Of a stretch of DNA of 64,000 nucleotides, positions 12,104-22,553 are shown piece after piece. A program made the translations under genes and the position numbers. The stretch spans positions 67,859,013 to 67,923,012 of the forward strand of contig CM037784.1 in NCBI GenBank assembly GCA_021229015.1, written 5' to 3'. Numbering within the stretch: position 1 is the stretch's first letter; every line of letters begins with the position of its first letter. The notes beneath the pieces are model-generated. The model searched no databases, was not told the origin of the DNA, and saw only the letters and a program-made list of their open reading frames with translations. Source of the DNA: Solen grandis (lineage: Eukaryota; Mollusca; Bivalvia; Adapedonta; Solenidae).

Positions 12104-12420
12104 TACAGTAAAACCTCACTCTGCGACCAACTCATTATCACGACCAACCCAATATTACGGGCACATTTTGTCGGACCCGTATTTTTCGCTATATATTTCA
12201 ATGGTCGCTTACCTCATTAAAGCGGGCAAATCAAAGTTGCGTAAAAAGATCACTAAAATCGGACCAAATCGTAAAATTAGTCTTCTTTTGACCTCAATAA
12301 TACGAACGACGGTTCATTCAAGTTGTCATTTTACGACATCTGGTTTCCGGTATAGGTGAAGGTCGCACGGGCCGTAATTCGGATGTTTTGATAACACGGT
12401 AGATAAGATTTGATTGAGAG
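12104..12420. mobile_element. pogo/Tigger-like terminal remnant
   Basis: ACAGTAAAACCTCACTCTGC followed by repeated GACCAAC-type phrases resembles the ends of pogo-like elements (CAGT..AAACCTC). Related ends occur at 31981-32383 and 41274-41450. No transposase frame is visible; the inner limit is uncertain. Confidence 0.35.
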
Positions 12421-12429
12421 TGAAAACAA

Positions 12430-13641
12430 TGGGTGAGATGGGTAATATTACGTAACAGAGATCTACGAATGTATTTCCTGTCAAGCTAACGAGTATTTGT
12501 TATATGTCCAGATGAGCTGCCCCTGATTAGCAGTAACAATCACCGTGACGCGTATCGATTGACTAAAGTTTTGACAGTCGTTAATTGGCACGAAGACTTT
12601 TCACGATAACTTGACTAAAATAGAATTAGATATCCCGTCATATTAGTCAATCACTTTCATAACTACTTTCCAAAGACTTTGATTTAAAACTGAAATCAAA
12701 CGTTAAGATCTTTAAATTCAAAAGAAATTGTCTTGAATCATAACAGCACGGGGAAAAGTCGGAGGCAACTGGATGATTAAAAAAAGCTTATTACTACAAC
12801 AATTGAATAAGCAATCACTTTGAAAATTATAGGAAAATTAGAGAAATTTAAAATGGGTAGACTTTAATCCGCATGATATGACCAAAGATTTTAATTTTAA
12901 ATGTAAAAAAAAAGGTTTATAAAAATAATCAGGATTACATTTCATAACAAAACTTTTTAAAAACATTAAATTGATTCAAGAGATTTATTTTCAAAAAAAA
13001 AAAGGGTTAATTTGTTTATAAAATAAGGACTACATCTCACACACTTAATGTGTGCCCTTATTTCGAAGAGTTTTAAGATATTAGCCGTAAAACTTTGACA
13101 ACACGACAGAATCGCTGAAATTCTACATGTTTAAATTCTTATTTATGATGTAACTTTTTAATTTCATAACTTAAGGTAAATAACGTCTGAAAATTCTCTA
13201 CATTTCACACGCTTTATGTATAGAAAAATTTCAATACTTTTTGAGATACAAGCTCTTAAACCTCCTGTAAATTGAAAAAATCACCAAAGCTATGTGCACG
13301 AATTTCTTTTTTTTTTTTCCCCATTACTCCATGAATCTATAGCCAATCATTAAACTTTAAGCATCAAAAGAACAGCCAAACATTGCTCTACAAATAGAAT
13401 TCATCATTATATTTTCAAATTTCAAAGGTTTTCGAGGTATAAACTTAAACACACTGGGGGTTAACAAATTTTCATTTTTCCGCCATAACTAAACCGATTC
13501 AACCCCGATCATCAAAAACTAAATATCATCTGAAAGGTCTTTCTAAGCACTACAAATTATACGCATAGTGTCTCGATAGAATATTTACCGTTTTTGAGAT
13601 ATTTAAGGATGACGAAAAACACGATAATTGATATATGACCT
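12430..13641. repeat. left part of an older dispersed repeat split by the MULE
   Basis: No gene is seen. From about 13020 the sequence has the same low-GC character as 16107-16850 to the right of the MULE, and the two are joined logically by the 9-bp target duplication. Phrases such as AACCGATTCAACCCCGATCA recall non-coding dispersed repeats in marine invertebrates. The left limit cannot be fixed. Confidence 0.35.
13633..13641 (+). repeat. MULE target-site duplication, left copy
   Basis: ATATGACCT directly before the left end of the element; the identical nonamer follows the right end at 16098-16106. Nine bases is the usual duplication for Mutator-like elements. Confidence 0.85.
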
Positions 13642-13883
13642 GAGTGTATATCAAAATCCCCTAGACTCAAAATCCCCTAGGCCCAAAACTGACAAGGTGT
13701 TCAAAATCCCCTAGGTGAAAATGAAAGGGTAGTCAAAATCCCCTAGGTAAAAATGAAAGGGTTGTCAAAATCCCCTAGATGAAAAAGAAGGGGTAGTCAA
13801 AATCCCCTAGATTAAAATCCCCTATCCAAATAAGTATATATATTTATTTGTGTAATAGAAAGCAATTTGAAAGTTTCAATTTG
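13642..13883 (+). repeat. MULE left terminal inverted repeat
   Basis: Contains seven CAAAATCCCCTA-type subrepeats (about 13651, 13666, 13699, 13733, 13765, 13798, 13814), then an AT-rich inner part ending AAAGTTTCAATTTG. It matches 15853-16097 in inverted orientation. Confidence 0.85.
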
Positions 13884-14414
13884 TATTTATTGACTTGCAG
13901 TTTGTTGTGTGTTAGTGTATATCATATGTATTAATAGTTATATATTTGTGTGTGTAATGAAATATGTAATAAGTGACAATGAGCTATGTGTAATTGGGTG
14001 GAGCATTCTTTTTCATCCTCTTTCACTCTTTAAAATATAAAAAAAAAACAGTCAGTAATCTAGACTTTATTTTGTTTAAATATTTCATCTTTTGTATTTT
14101 CTCATACATATAGTGTACAAAGTTAAATACATCATCAAATGGCAGCATAGCACATTTTACTTTCCTCTTTAATTTTATTTATGTAAATGATTATCAAATA
14201 AATTTATATTCTAACAAATAAATGCAGCAGATTATGATATTGACAATATATCACTTTCTCAACAACACTAGCTGAATATCAACTAAATACTGACATTTTC
14301 CACAGCCATAATAATACTATTTTGCATGTTTTTTGCAAAGTTAAATACATAATCAAATGGCAGCATAGCACAACACTAGCTGAATATCAGCTAAATACTG
14401 GCACTTTGTTCAGT

Positions 14415-15848
14415 TCATTTCTTAACACGTATGAGCTTTCCCATAGAACCTAGAAAATCCTCGAGAGATTTCTGGCCTGTAGCATACTGGATACAAAGAG
14501 CCTTCAGTTGCTTCTGATGGGTTTTAGTTCCTTTCCTTATTCGTTTGCTTGGAAGTTCACCCAGATCAAATCTCAGAACATCAGCAGCCACCATACATGC
14601 ATCCTTCTCGATGTTTAGAATCACAGTCCACAATGAAGGATTCTTGTGCCCAACAAGATGTTTAAAGCTATTGTTCCATGATTCACACTGGTTATTGGTT
14701 CTGTCTCTATCCTGTAGTGTTGCCTGTTGCACATTCCATAGAGGAGGGGGGAATCGTGGTTGAACTTTCCGAAATCGAATATTCCCACTAGAGGTTGTCA
14801 CAGTACGGAAAGATCCATTGACATAATTCCCATCGAAGTAATCAACCAAGCACTGGAGATTCTCTGGCGCCTGCTCACGTAACAGGGATAAGCCCTCACA
14901 CACATCACTTGGAGGCAGGAAGGCAAGGCCATCCAGACTCCCACAGAATTCCCTCACATTTTCATCACTCTGATATGTTGCCTGAAGTCCTTCAGCCTGA
15001 ACCCTTCTCCAAGTGGCCTGTGTAAGGTGGTAAAAACATCCTTGTATGTCCATGTCTGTCCTCAGTGCTGAACGGACTGCATTATGGATTCCAATTTCAT
15101 AGTCACATAATACCCTCTCTGGATTTGGACGGATCCCTCGTTGAAGACACACATCCAATAATCCAGTGAGCATTTCCTCATATGCAGCCTGTTGTTTTGA
15201 TGGAAGCAATGCATACACTGATGTTACACAAGAATCTCCAAGTGGAACACGAATCACGAATAGCTGTTCAAATTGTGCTGGTGCAGTTGAATGAGTTCCG
15301 TCAAGAAACCAGGTGTTAGCACTGTCCAAGAGTTTCAGACCATCCTCTTTGGCGAAAATCAGGATGCGCTGCTCCAAACTACCATTGTCATATATCAAAT
15401 TGCTGCCAAATTCCTCTGGTATAGGAGAAGGGATGTCCTTAATGGTTTTAGGATTCTTCAGAGCAGTTGCCTTCTTCGCTCGTCTCACTGTCTGCTTCAG
15501 AAGTCTCACTGGTCCGGCAGCAACAATCACCTCTTTTTGCTGGCAGGCTAGTTTGTCTGTCACTATTTGTCCAGGTTGACCACGGTTGGAAGAGGCAGAG
15601 GACTTGATCTCAGACCTGACCTTCAGAGCCTGTGTGTAGAAGCTGTCTGGCGCATGGCTATGCTCAGTAGTTGACTTGACAGATGTAGCTTGTATGTCAG
15701 TATTTATGGCTCCATTGCATTGCTGGCTGATTCTCTGGGAGCATTCCCATCGTGTAGAAGACTTTGTGGTATACTTCTTGGTGTAGGCATAACCTTCATA
15801 AAGCAGCTTACGGGATATAATATTATATATACACAAACACACACACAC
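14415..15848 (-). CDS. FLYWCH / MULE-domain transposase
   Basis: This uninterrupted frame of 477 codons would catalyse cut-and-paste transposition of the surrounding element. Residues about 13-66 form a FLYWCH zinc finger (W34, C37, C44, H63, H65), a usual DNA-binding N-terminus in these proteins. Residues about 175-400 form the MULE transposase domain: FLDGTH (D183), LCDYEIG (D249), GCFYHLTQ (C271, H274) and NNQCESWN (E389) match the DDE pattern with its C..H insertion. A basic tail (KRIRKGTKTHQKQ) follows. ATG at 15848 is the first in frame and lies in a GT-rich microsatellite beside the right TIR; FLYWCH folds often start a little further upstream, so a short upstream exon is possible. No stop or frameshift is present. 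A domesticated gene is unlikely, because TIRs and target duplication are intact. Confidence 0.85.
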   Translation of the reverse strand: MCVCLCIYNIISRKLLYEGYAYTKKYTTKSSTRWECSQRISQQCNGAINTDIQATSVKSTTEHSHAPDSFYTQALKVRSEIKSSASSNRGQPGQIVTDKLACQQKEVIVAAGPVRLLKQTVRRAKKATALKNPKTIKDIPSPIPEEFGSNLIYDNGSLEQRILIFAKEDGLKLLDSANTWFLDGTHSTAPAQFEQLFVIRVPLGDSCVTSVYALLPSKQQAAYEEMLTGLLDVCLQRGIRPNPERVLCDYEIGIHNAVRSALRTDMDIQGCFYHLTQATWRRVQAEGLQATYQSDENVREFCGSLDGLAFLPPSDVCEGLSLLREQAPENLQCLVDYFDGNYVNGSFRTVTTSSGNIRFRKVQPRFPPPLWNVQQATLQDRDRTNNQCESWNNSFKHLVGHKNPSLWTVILNIEKDACMVAADVLRFDLGELPSKRIRKGTKTHQKQLKALCIQYATGQKSLEDFLGSMGKLIRVKK

Positions 15849-15852
15849 AATA

Positions 15853-16097
15853 AATTCAAATTGAAACTTTCAAATAGCTTTCTATTACACAAATTAATAT
15901 ATACTTATTTAGATAGGGGATTTTAATTTAGGGGATTTTGACTACCCCTTCTTTTTTCATCTAGGGGATTTTGAATACCTCTTCATTTTCATCTAGGGGA
16001 TTTTGACTACCCTTTCATTTTTACCTAGGGGATTTTGAACACCTTGTCAGTTCTGGGCCTAGGGGATTTTGAGTCTAGGGGATTTTGAGTGTCTCCC
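15853..16097 (-). repeat. MULE right terminal inverted repeat
   Basis: Mirror of 13642-13883 with the same subrepeats as AGGGGATTTTGA units. It lies just upstream of the transposase start, so it must contain the promoter if the gene is expressed. Confidence 0.85.
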
Positions 16098-16106
16098 ATA
16101 TGACCT
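16098..16106 (+). repeat. MULE target-site duplication, right copy
   Basis: ATATGACCT, identical to 13633-13641; the bases on either side differ between copies, so the duplication is exactly nine. Confidence 0.85.
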
Positions 16107-16743
16107 TGACCTTTGGGATATTCTGAAAACGGAAGTGACATGGCTCCATAGAATCTAATACTGCATCTTCAGACCAAATTTCAAGCAAATCATACAAAAA
16201 ATAAAGCCTACAGGGCTTAAAAACAGTTAAGTTTTAATACGAATGTTTTATTAGCATTATGACGTCATGTGATGTCATATGGCGTTCATCTTTTCAGAAT
16301 ATAAAGAAGACCTAGAGACTAATATTCAGTCCAAATATCGGCTTTCTAGCTCTTATGGAAGCGATTTTATACGCATTTGAAATTTGACGTCATTAGTTCG
16401 AATCTTGGATTCGCTATAAAACCTTTGCCTTTTCGAATATGGAAACACGGACACCGAAAGGCACAACTAGAGCCTAACATACACATTCTGTGAAATTTTG
16501 ATGAAAATCGGTCCAGAAATAATGGCTGTAGACCGCGTATAAACTTTTTCACCTGACGTCGAATCTGACGTTATATGACGTCATATGAATATGAAATTCA
16601 TTGCATCCGAAAGCTCATGGTTTGAAATATAGGCCATAAAAGTTTCATTGTTCTCAGTCAATGGCAACACCTCAAAATTAACACAAATATAAGAGGGGAA
16701 AAAAAGAATAATAAGAATAATAAAAAAACAGTACAAACCCAAA

Positions 16744-16773
16744 AGGACTTTCTGCCAGTAGGCAGAAAGTCCT
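16744..16773. other. perfect 13-bp hairpin
   Basis: AGGACTTTCTGCC, loop AGTA, GGCAGAAAGTCCT. It lies between AATAATAA-type tracts near the end of the CRE-rich repeat. Confidence 0.85.
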
Positions 16774-16809
16774 AATAATAAGAAGAAAAATAAACATAAC
16801 AAACCCTAT

Positions 16810-16838
16810 ACGTTTTCCGCAAGTTTGCGGAAAGCCGT
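16810..16838. other. second hairpin, 9-bp core
   Basis: TTTCCGCAA, GT, TTGCGGAAA with outer ACG/CGT pairing; it lies 36 bases beyond the first hairpin in the same A/T-rich context. Confidence 0.7.
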
Positions 16839-16854
16839 AATAAAATAAAATGAG

Positions 16855-17765
16855 TTAATTGTGAAATATGACAAGATATATGTAACAGCAATAGTAGTAA
16901 TAGTCGTAGAGGAAGATGATGAATATTAATAGTAATAACAGGAGAAGTGGAATGCAGGAGAAGAAAATATTAATATTTAACTGCAGTAGTAGTAATAAGA
17001 GAAGAGCAAGATCGTGCTTATGGATAGCTGAAGCACTGATATTAAAAAGTAGAATAATAATAATATAATGATATGTAACAATGGTAGTGGTAGTAAAAGT
17101 AGAAGAAAATGATGGTAGCAAATAGTTGCAGAAGAAGAAGTGGATAGTAGAGACAAATAATATTATAATAAAATTATTTAACCATAGAACAAATAGAGGA
17201 AGATGATGATAATACTTGTAAAAGTAGTAGTAGTGGTAGTTGAAAGTAAAATAATAATAATAATAATTACAATGTTGATATGTGACAGCAGTAGTAGTAA
17301 TAAGTTATTATAAGATGAAAATGAATTGAAGAATCGTTAGAAGATTGTTAAAGGAGCAGTATAGTAAAAGTAGTAGTAGTAGTAAAAGAAGAATAAGAAG
17401 AAGTAGAAATGGTAGTAGTAGTGGTAGAAGAAGAAGAAGTGGTAATAGTAGTAGTAGTGGTAGTAGTAGTAAAACAATATGTCATGATATGTAACAGCAA
17501 AATTAAAAAAAAGTTATTGATGATGTAAAAAACCAAAAATTAATTTTGTAGTAGTAGAAGAAGAAAAAAATTTGATAGGTATCAGCAGTAGAAGTAATTA
17601 GCATAGTGGAAGATGATGCTGATGAATAGTAGTTGTAGTAGTTATAGAATGTAGGAGAATAATAAGATAATAATATGTAACAAAAGTAGTAGTAATTAGA
17701 GTAGAGGAAGGTAATTATAATGAATAGCTGAAGAAGAATCAGAAAGAGCACCGCCAAGTGGATAC
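16855..17765. repeat. degenerate triplet-rich tandem repeat
   Basis: GTA, GAA, GAT and AAT triplets dominate. The phrase GATATGTAACAGCAGTAGTAG recurs with changes at about 16876, 17070, 17278, 17489, 17575 and 17673, mostly about 100 or 200 bases apart. This suggests an old ~100-bp unit rich in triplets rather than a simple microsatellite. Reading frames here give serine/threonine/tyrosine-rich or polyasparagine peptides and are not genes. Confidence 0.7.
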
Positions 17766-17810
17766 AGGCGCTCATTTAATTTTTCTTTTCTCCATTTCTT
17801 GCTGACTTTT

Positions 17811-17859
17811 TTGTTTGTTTGTTTGTTTGATTGTTTGTTGTTGTTGTGTTTGGTTGTTG

Positions 17860-17902
<43 letters not shown>
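17811..17902. repeat. (TTTG)n / (TTG)n microsatellite
   Basis: TTTG repeats followed by GTT/TTG repeats of about 70 bases. Confidence 0.9.
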
Positions 17903-17903
<1 letters not shown>

Positions 17904-17904
17904 G

Positions 17905-18365
17905 ACACTTCAAAATAACCCTGTCCCATGAAGTTAGACACTTATAATATTTCCTGTAACTGTATTTATAAAAGCATAGCGGAATAAATATTTATCTTCT
18001 GTTTGAATTACCCGTCTTTTATAGTATATTCATGCAAAATTGACCTATTTTCAAGTTGTAAAAGACAAACAATTTGTATTAAAACCAAATAAGAGTTGGA
18101 AAAGTGTTGTGTGAAGTTTCAATCAGTAAGATGTAGAGATTACCGAGATATAGCTTTAATAGTTACGGTGAACAGCTGGCCTAACATAAAACTAAACCAA
18201 GAAATCGGATATTTTCTAAAAGGGTCGTTATTCTTGCAAAGAACAAGATACAGTTGTGGTTCTTGCAGCCTGATACTTCATGTGTAAAGGTTGACCTAAA
18301 CATAAAACTTAACCAGGGTAAACGCCTACGACGCAATATTAAGGAAAATAGTTTTAAAAGCAGAT
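17905..18365. other. no feature recognised
   Basis: AT-rich sequence between two blocks of the triplet-rich repeat; a phrase with CCTAACATAAAACTAAACCA occurs twice (about 18179 and 18294), so part may be a local duplication. Confidence 0.4.
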
Positions 18366-18369
18366 GAGC

Positions 18370-18530
18370 CTATAATGATATGTAACAGTGTTCGAAGTAG
18401 TAAAGGTAGAGGAAGATGATGATAGTGAATAGTTGTAGCAGTAGAGGTAGTAGTCGTTGAATGTAGAAGAATAAGATGATGGTATGAAACAGCAGTACTA
18501 GTAATAAGAGTAGAGTACTTACCTGGTCAC
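18370..18530. repeat. triplet-rich repeat, second block
   Basis: GATATGTAACAGTG at about 18378 and GGTATGAAACAGCAGTA at about 18480, about 100 bases apart, with the GAGGAAGATGATGAT context of 16855-17765. Confidence 0.65.
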
Positions 18531-18699
18531 TTCTCCATGGACAAGAAGCAAACCAACGTAAGTGCTCAACCAAAAAGATCACTGTCTCTCTGAGGCTCAA
18601 GGTTGAAGGCTGAATACTGACTTTGTAGACGCTGCTTTCTGATGACAGTATGGGTACTACATGAGATATATGACACCAAATGCTTTTGCAAATTCCTGA

Positions 18700-18900
18700 A
18701 ATAAAAAAATCAGCTAATTACAGGTGGAGGAAGACCCCGAGTACACAGAGGTACCCGGGTAGAACCACCGACCTACCGCAAGCCAGCTGGAAGACTTCCT
18801 CACATGAAAAATCCGAAGTACCTGCCGGGATTCGGACCCACAGCGGTGAGGGGTTGAGAGATTTGTAGTCCATTTTACAAACTGTCTGTAGCTAAGTTGC
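18700..18900 (-). mobile_element. tRNA-derived SINE, bivalve type with conserved core
   Basis: On the minus strand a tRNA-like head with a box-B-like stretch (GGGTCCGAATCCCGGCAGG) is followed by TCCAGCTGGCTTGCGGTAGG, TCGGTGGTTCTACCCGGGT and GGGGTCTTCCTCCACCTG. I recognise this body from tRNA-derived SINEs widespread in bivalves. The head is degenerate and the copy probably truncated. This is one of the stronger taxonomic hints in the window. Confidence 0.6.
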
Positions 18901-19351
18901 CGTGGTCCAGTCTGCTGATCGGTACAAGTCCAACTCAGGAGATCTAGAGAGTGGAGGGGGATCTCGCCCTTTCATGGGGATCATGTATATATAGATTTCT
19001 TTTTATTTATTTATTTGTTTTAAATTTTCAAAGTATACAGTGATTGTTAAACAAACAGTCCGCTACATGTCAGGAATTCGAAATCAGTTAAAAGCTTCAA
19101 GAAAACTCATAAAACATTATACATAAGGGATTTTTAGTCTTTTTATGTTTATATTGATTCATGCGTAGGACAGATCCTCATGACTCACACTTGTAAAATT
19201 TTAGCATCTTGTTTTCTTTTTTATTTATATTCATGTACAACGCCATTGAATAAACATGTATGCAAAAAAGTTGAAATTGAAGAGAAAAAAAAACAGTTTT
19301 ACTTTTTTTACAGTGAACACGTAGCAAATTATGTTTTTCCAATTTAATTTT

Positions 19352-19495
19352 TGTTTTTTGGTTTTAACGTCCCACCGACAGTATTTCAGTCAGCTGGAGA
19401 CGGTGTGTAACTGAGATAGATATAGTACTTCTACACCTCAGTAACACGCTGTTAACATGTGGCAAGAGCTTTTAGGCTTTTAGCTATCTCTGGCA
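19352..19495 (-). mobile_element. SINE 3' part, 'GACGTTAAA' tail family
   Basis: Plus-strand text GGTTTTAACGTCCCACCGAC, AGTATTTCAGTCAGCTGGAG and ACGGTGTGTAACTGAGATAG is the reverse complement of the body and tail of the full SINE at 48674-48977. The head is missing (5' truncation or decay). Confidence 0.6.
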
Positions 19496-19639
19496 AGACA
19501 GTCCAGCAAATACATAATTTTAACATGTAATGAAATATTCAAAACTTACCACTTTGTAGTTATATATGTATTATCCTCGTGAACGTTTTTTCCCTTTTAC
19601 CAGCGCACTATGCATAGATATATGCAGTATGTATCTAAA

Positions 19640-19935
19640 TCTCAATGTCAAGGTTACATACAATCGACTGCTATCCAAGCTCAACTACTATGGAGGGGGA
19701 ACAACCTGACCTGGACCCAAGCCTTTCTTTCGAATAGAACCCAGCATGCAGGTCATCCTTGATGGAGCTACATTTGATCCTGCACCCGTCACTAGCGGCG
19801 TCCCACAGGGAAATGTCATTTGCTTTCATCAATGATTTACCACTGCACATAAAATCCAGTTCTATGAACTTTTCAGGAGAAATCTCGCAGAAATCCCAGA
19901 CTCAGCAACAGAGATTCCAAGACCAAAGCCTACAT
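19640..19935 (+). pseudogene. reverse-transcriptase fragment of a non-LTR retrotransposon
   Basis: Broken plus-strand frames give a stretch like LLSKLNYYGGG, an arginine/proline-rich join, then MQVILDGATFDPAPVTSGVP, QGN and FINDLPLHIKSSS. The order (KL..YG, V..SGVPQG, F.INDLP) is the typical path from motif A to motif B in LINE reverse transcriptases. Frameshifts and deletions are visible (for example after QGN). The piece is too short to place in a clade, and it differs from the element at 22118-24594. Confidence 0.55.
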
Positions 19936-20164
19936 GGCGCGTTGCATAATAATCAAATGTGACTGCGTCAACTTATGATGTAGATGTTTCCCTGTAAGTG
20001 ATACCTGACGCGTCCTGCACAAGTTTAAGGTTCACCCTGTCACAATAAGTGAGAAATGACCAATGACAAATGACCAGTTTTGCACGTGCTGATCGTGATA
20101 GTTTATAACATTTTCCCTTATGTTTACTCGTTTTATTCAGGCGACTGAACATCGACACATTTCT

Positions 20165-20245
20165 TCACAAGATACAAGATACAAAGCTTTATTTTTCGAC
20201 GTGTACAATGTACATAGTCAATATAAATAAAGTAACCACATAATC
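20165..20245 (-). mobile_element. possible LINE 3' end
   Basis: On the minus strand AATAAAGCTTTGTATCTTGT then ATCTTGTG shows an AATAAA followed by a short tandem tail, a pattern seen at the 3' ends of CR1/L2-like LINEs. No coding sequence is attached, so the call is tentative. Confidence 0.3.
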
Positions 20246-20629
20246 CATTTGGTCACATACAATAAAAACAATTTCTTGTCATAGAGGATGAACCACATAA
20301 TAGGTAAGCACACACACCCACACCCACACACACACACGCACACACACAAAATATGCATATATTTTAGTTGTTGTTTTTCTTCCTTTTTTCTTTTTTTCAA
20401 AAAATATATTTATGGCTTTTAATTACAGATTTGTGATAATCTACAAGTACATTCGATCGTAATCACAAAGATTAACTTGTTATTTAAGATATATGTAGTA
20501 ATAATGAACTGAACAAAATTGTTTTCTTAAATGCATGTTAGCAAAATTGTATGTACCATGGAGGTTCCCTTGTCAAGAAACAAGGAAATTATACGACAGA
20601 ATTAAATAAAATGCATATCAAGAAATTAT

Positions 20630-20715
20630 TAAAATATATATATATATATATACATACACATACACACACATATACACACATACATATACATATATATACA
20701 CATATATAATATTAT

Positions 20716-20765
<50 letters not shown>

Positions 20766-20830
20766 ATCACACACATATACAAATAACACACATATATAAT
20801 AAATTATAATATAACATATATTCACAATTA
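20630..20830. repeat. TA/CA-rich microsatellite block
   Basis: Compound (TA)n, (CA)n and (TATACA)n tracts over about 200 bases. Confidence 0.9.
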
Positions 20831-21149
20831 GAGAGAACTGAACGTGCTGCCTTCATACAGGTGAGGTGTGTAAATACATGTCTAGAATGATTAAGTAATC
20901 AAATCGTGTTTTGAATAGGTCAGGGACAAATCATCTAAATAATATCCGAGTTTTGAACAATTAAAATGATTAAAATTATATCATGTATAGACATGAGACC
21001 ATATGCATTTATGTATGTTAAGTTCCGGAAATAAAGTGGTATCATATAGTCAACTGTAATATAGTTACGTAAAATAATGTGATCATAAATATGAATCTTC
21101 GGATTAATTTAATACTTATGATGATAATAAAATTGGTGGTGCTGCTGTT

Positions 21150-21348
21150 AGTTTAGTTTAAACTTATTTATTTTACGACGACAGGGAAACAAGTTTTTAC
21201 AACATACAGTTATCCCACTCGAAGGTTCCAGGGTTGTGCCAGCACTTAGCGCCTGGGAAGGTCATGAAAAAATACTTGACCAAAACGGGATTCGAAGCTT
21301 CGGATGCGCAGTCATTTGCGTTACCACCCGACCACTGCGCCCTTGGAT
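21150..21348 (-). mobile_element. tRNA-derived SINE, 'TAAATAAGTTT' tail family
   Basis: On the minus strand: GCGCAGTGGTCGGGTGGTAA (box A region), GCTTCGAATCCCG (box B), then TTTTGGTCAAGTATTTTTTC ATGACC and, at the 3' end, CGTAAAATAAATAAGTTTAA. Heads of the same family appear at 32452 and 33281 and a tail at 42172. Confidence 0.65.
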
Positions 21349-21553
21349 AATGATGAGGGGGTCTTAACGACTGAGCTGTTCGTTATTAATCCGAATTGAT
21401 TATTTCAGCTCGCCGAAAGCGTCTTGATGTTGTTTAGTTTTCACTATATTTCATGCACATAAAACATGCGTGACAGTTGCTTGATATAGGGGAATCCGGC
21501 TGCAATTTTGTTCTTTTAAGTGGTCGGTGCCATAGACTGAATATTCACCAATC

Positions 21554-21600
21554 TCTATCTCTCTCTGTCTGTCTCTCTCTCCCTCTCTCTCTCTCTGTCA
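21554..21600. repeat. (CT)n / (TCTG)n microsatellite
   Basis: Pyrimidine dinucleotide run of about 45 bases. Confidence 0.9.
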
Positions 21601-22047
21601 TTGGCATAATAATGAATGTGAATTGTCAGGCAATATTTTTTTGTTCTTCAGGTGAAATACCTTTAGAATACCATGGTTCCATATTTTCCTTTGTTATTGT
21701 TTTGACTCAATGGATTTCATTCATGAAAAGCACGTGCATTTTCACGTCCTGTCTGTAAATGAAATGTTTGTTTCAACTTCATATCAATCAGCTGATGTTA
21801 ATATTACCCCCACCCGTGTGAGTGTGTGAGTGAGTGAGTGAATATTCACGCATTAGAGCGGGACAAAAAAGAATTTACTCATTATACAGGAGAGAATGGA
21901 TTTATTCATTACATGAATAAGGAAAAACGAGTTTACTCATTTACAGAGAGAGAGAGGGGGGGGGTGGATTTCCTCATAATAAAGGAGAGAGAAATGAAAG
22001 AGAAAGAGAACTTACTCCTTATAAGACAGATAATATATGCACTATCA

Positions 22048-22110
22048 AACCTGTCTTAAGCGGTCAGTGAAGGGAACGAGAGAATGTGACCGCATAACAG
22101 AGGTGGGCGA
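22048..22110. repeat. fragment of the 'GCGGTCA' dispersed element
   Basis: CAAACCTGTCTTAAGCGGTC, AGTGAAGGGAACGAGAGAA and GTGACCGCATAACAGAGGT match the element seen more fully at 39285-39428 and 33655-33800. Confidence 0.6.
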
Positions 22111-22553
22111 TAAATGGAAGTCAAATATTCAGATTCAAATATTTTATTTAGTAACGTAAACATATACATCTTTTTTGTTACATGATCCAATGATTTTAAT
22201 AACAAAACAACAAAAGTCACATGACATGGTCTACGATGGCAACTATAAAGAGAGAGAGAGAGAGTACATGTATCAAACAACTAAGCAAAAAATATTCAAG
22301 TTCTAAATAAATCTACATTTGTATGTAGATTACTTAATACAATAATAATGTGAGGATGAACAAAATGCTATACAAAGCACAATGCAGTCAACATAGCTAT
22401 CACAGAACAAAATAATTACAGAAAAAATTATAGTATCGTAAATAAGATCTTTTTAATCAATTCAAGTATTCGGTATGAACGCACGGCTTACATAATGCTA
22501 CTGTCTAAATAAAATACAAAGAGAGAGAGATGTGCAGAACAAAAATACACAAT

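Larger units (their letters stand above)
13642..16097 (-). mobile_element. complete Mutator-like (MULE) transposon
   Basis: The 2456-bp element is bounded by a perfect 9-bp duplication (ATATGACCT) and by terminal inverted repeats of about 242-245 bp (13642-13883 and 15853-16097). The extreme ends are GAGTGTATATCAAAATCCCC (left) and GGGAGACACTCAAAATCCCC (right, reverse complement). Each TIR is itself built from about seven copies of TCAAAATCCCCTAG spaced by about 15 or 32-34 bases. The interior encodes one long open transposase gene on the minus strand. The gene is intact, the TIRs agree closely and the duplication is perfect, so insertion looks recent and the element may be autonomous. Confidence 0.9.
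16107..16850. repeat. dispersed repeat with CRE-like palindromes and two hairpins
   Basis: The right part of the sequence the MULE landed in. It has full TGACGTCA octamers at about 16260, 16386 and 16578 plus partial ones (TGATGTCA, TGACGTCG, TGACGTTA). It also carries phrases such as GAAAATCGGTCCAGAAATAA and an AATAATAAG-rich end holding two hairpins (listed separately). No coding frame is maintained. It resembles a class of non-coding dispersed sequences I associate with marine invertebrate genomes, but I cannot name the family. Confidence 0.45.

Noticed and set aside
14545..15926. Plus-strand frames over the MULE gene
   Set aside because: Antisense shadows of the transposase, which has clear domain motifs on the minus strand.
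17348..17941. Polythreonine, polytyrosine and polyasparagine frames
   Set aside because: Microsatellite translations only.
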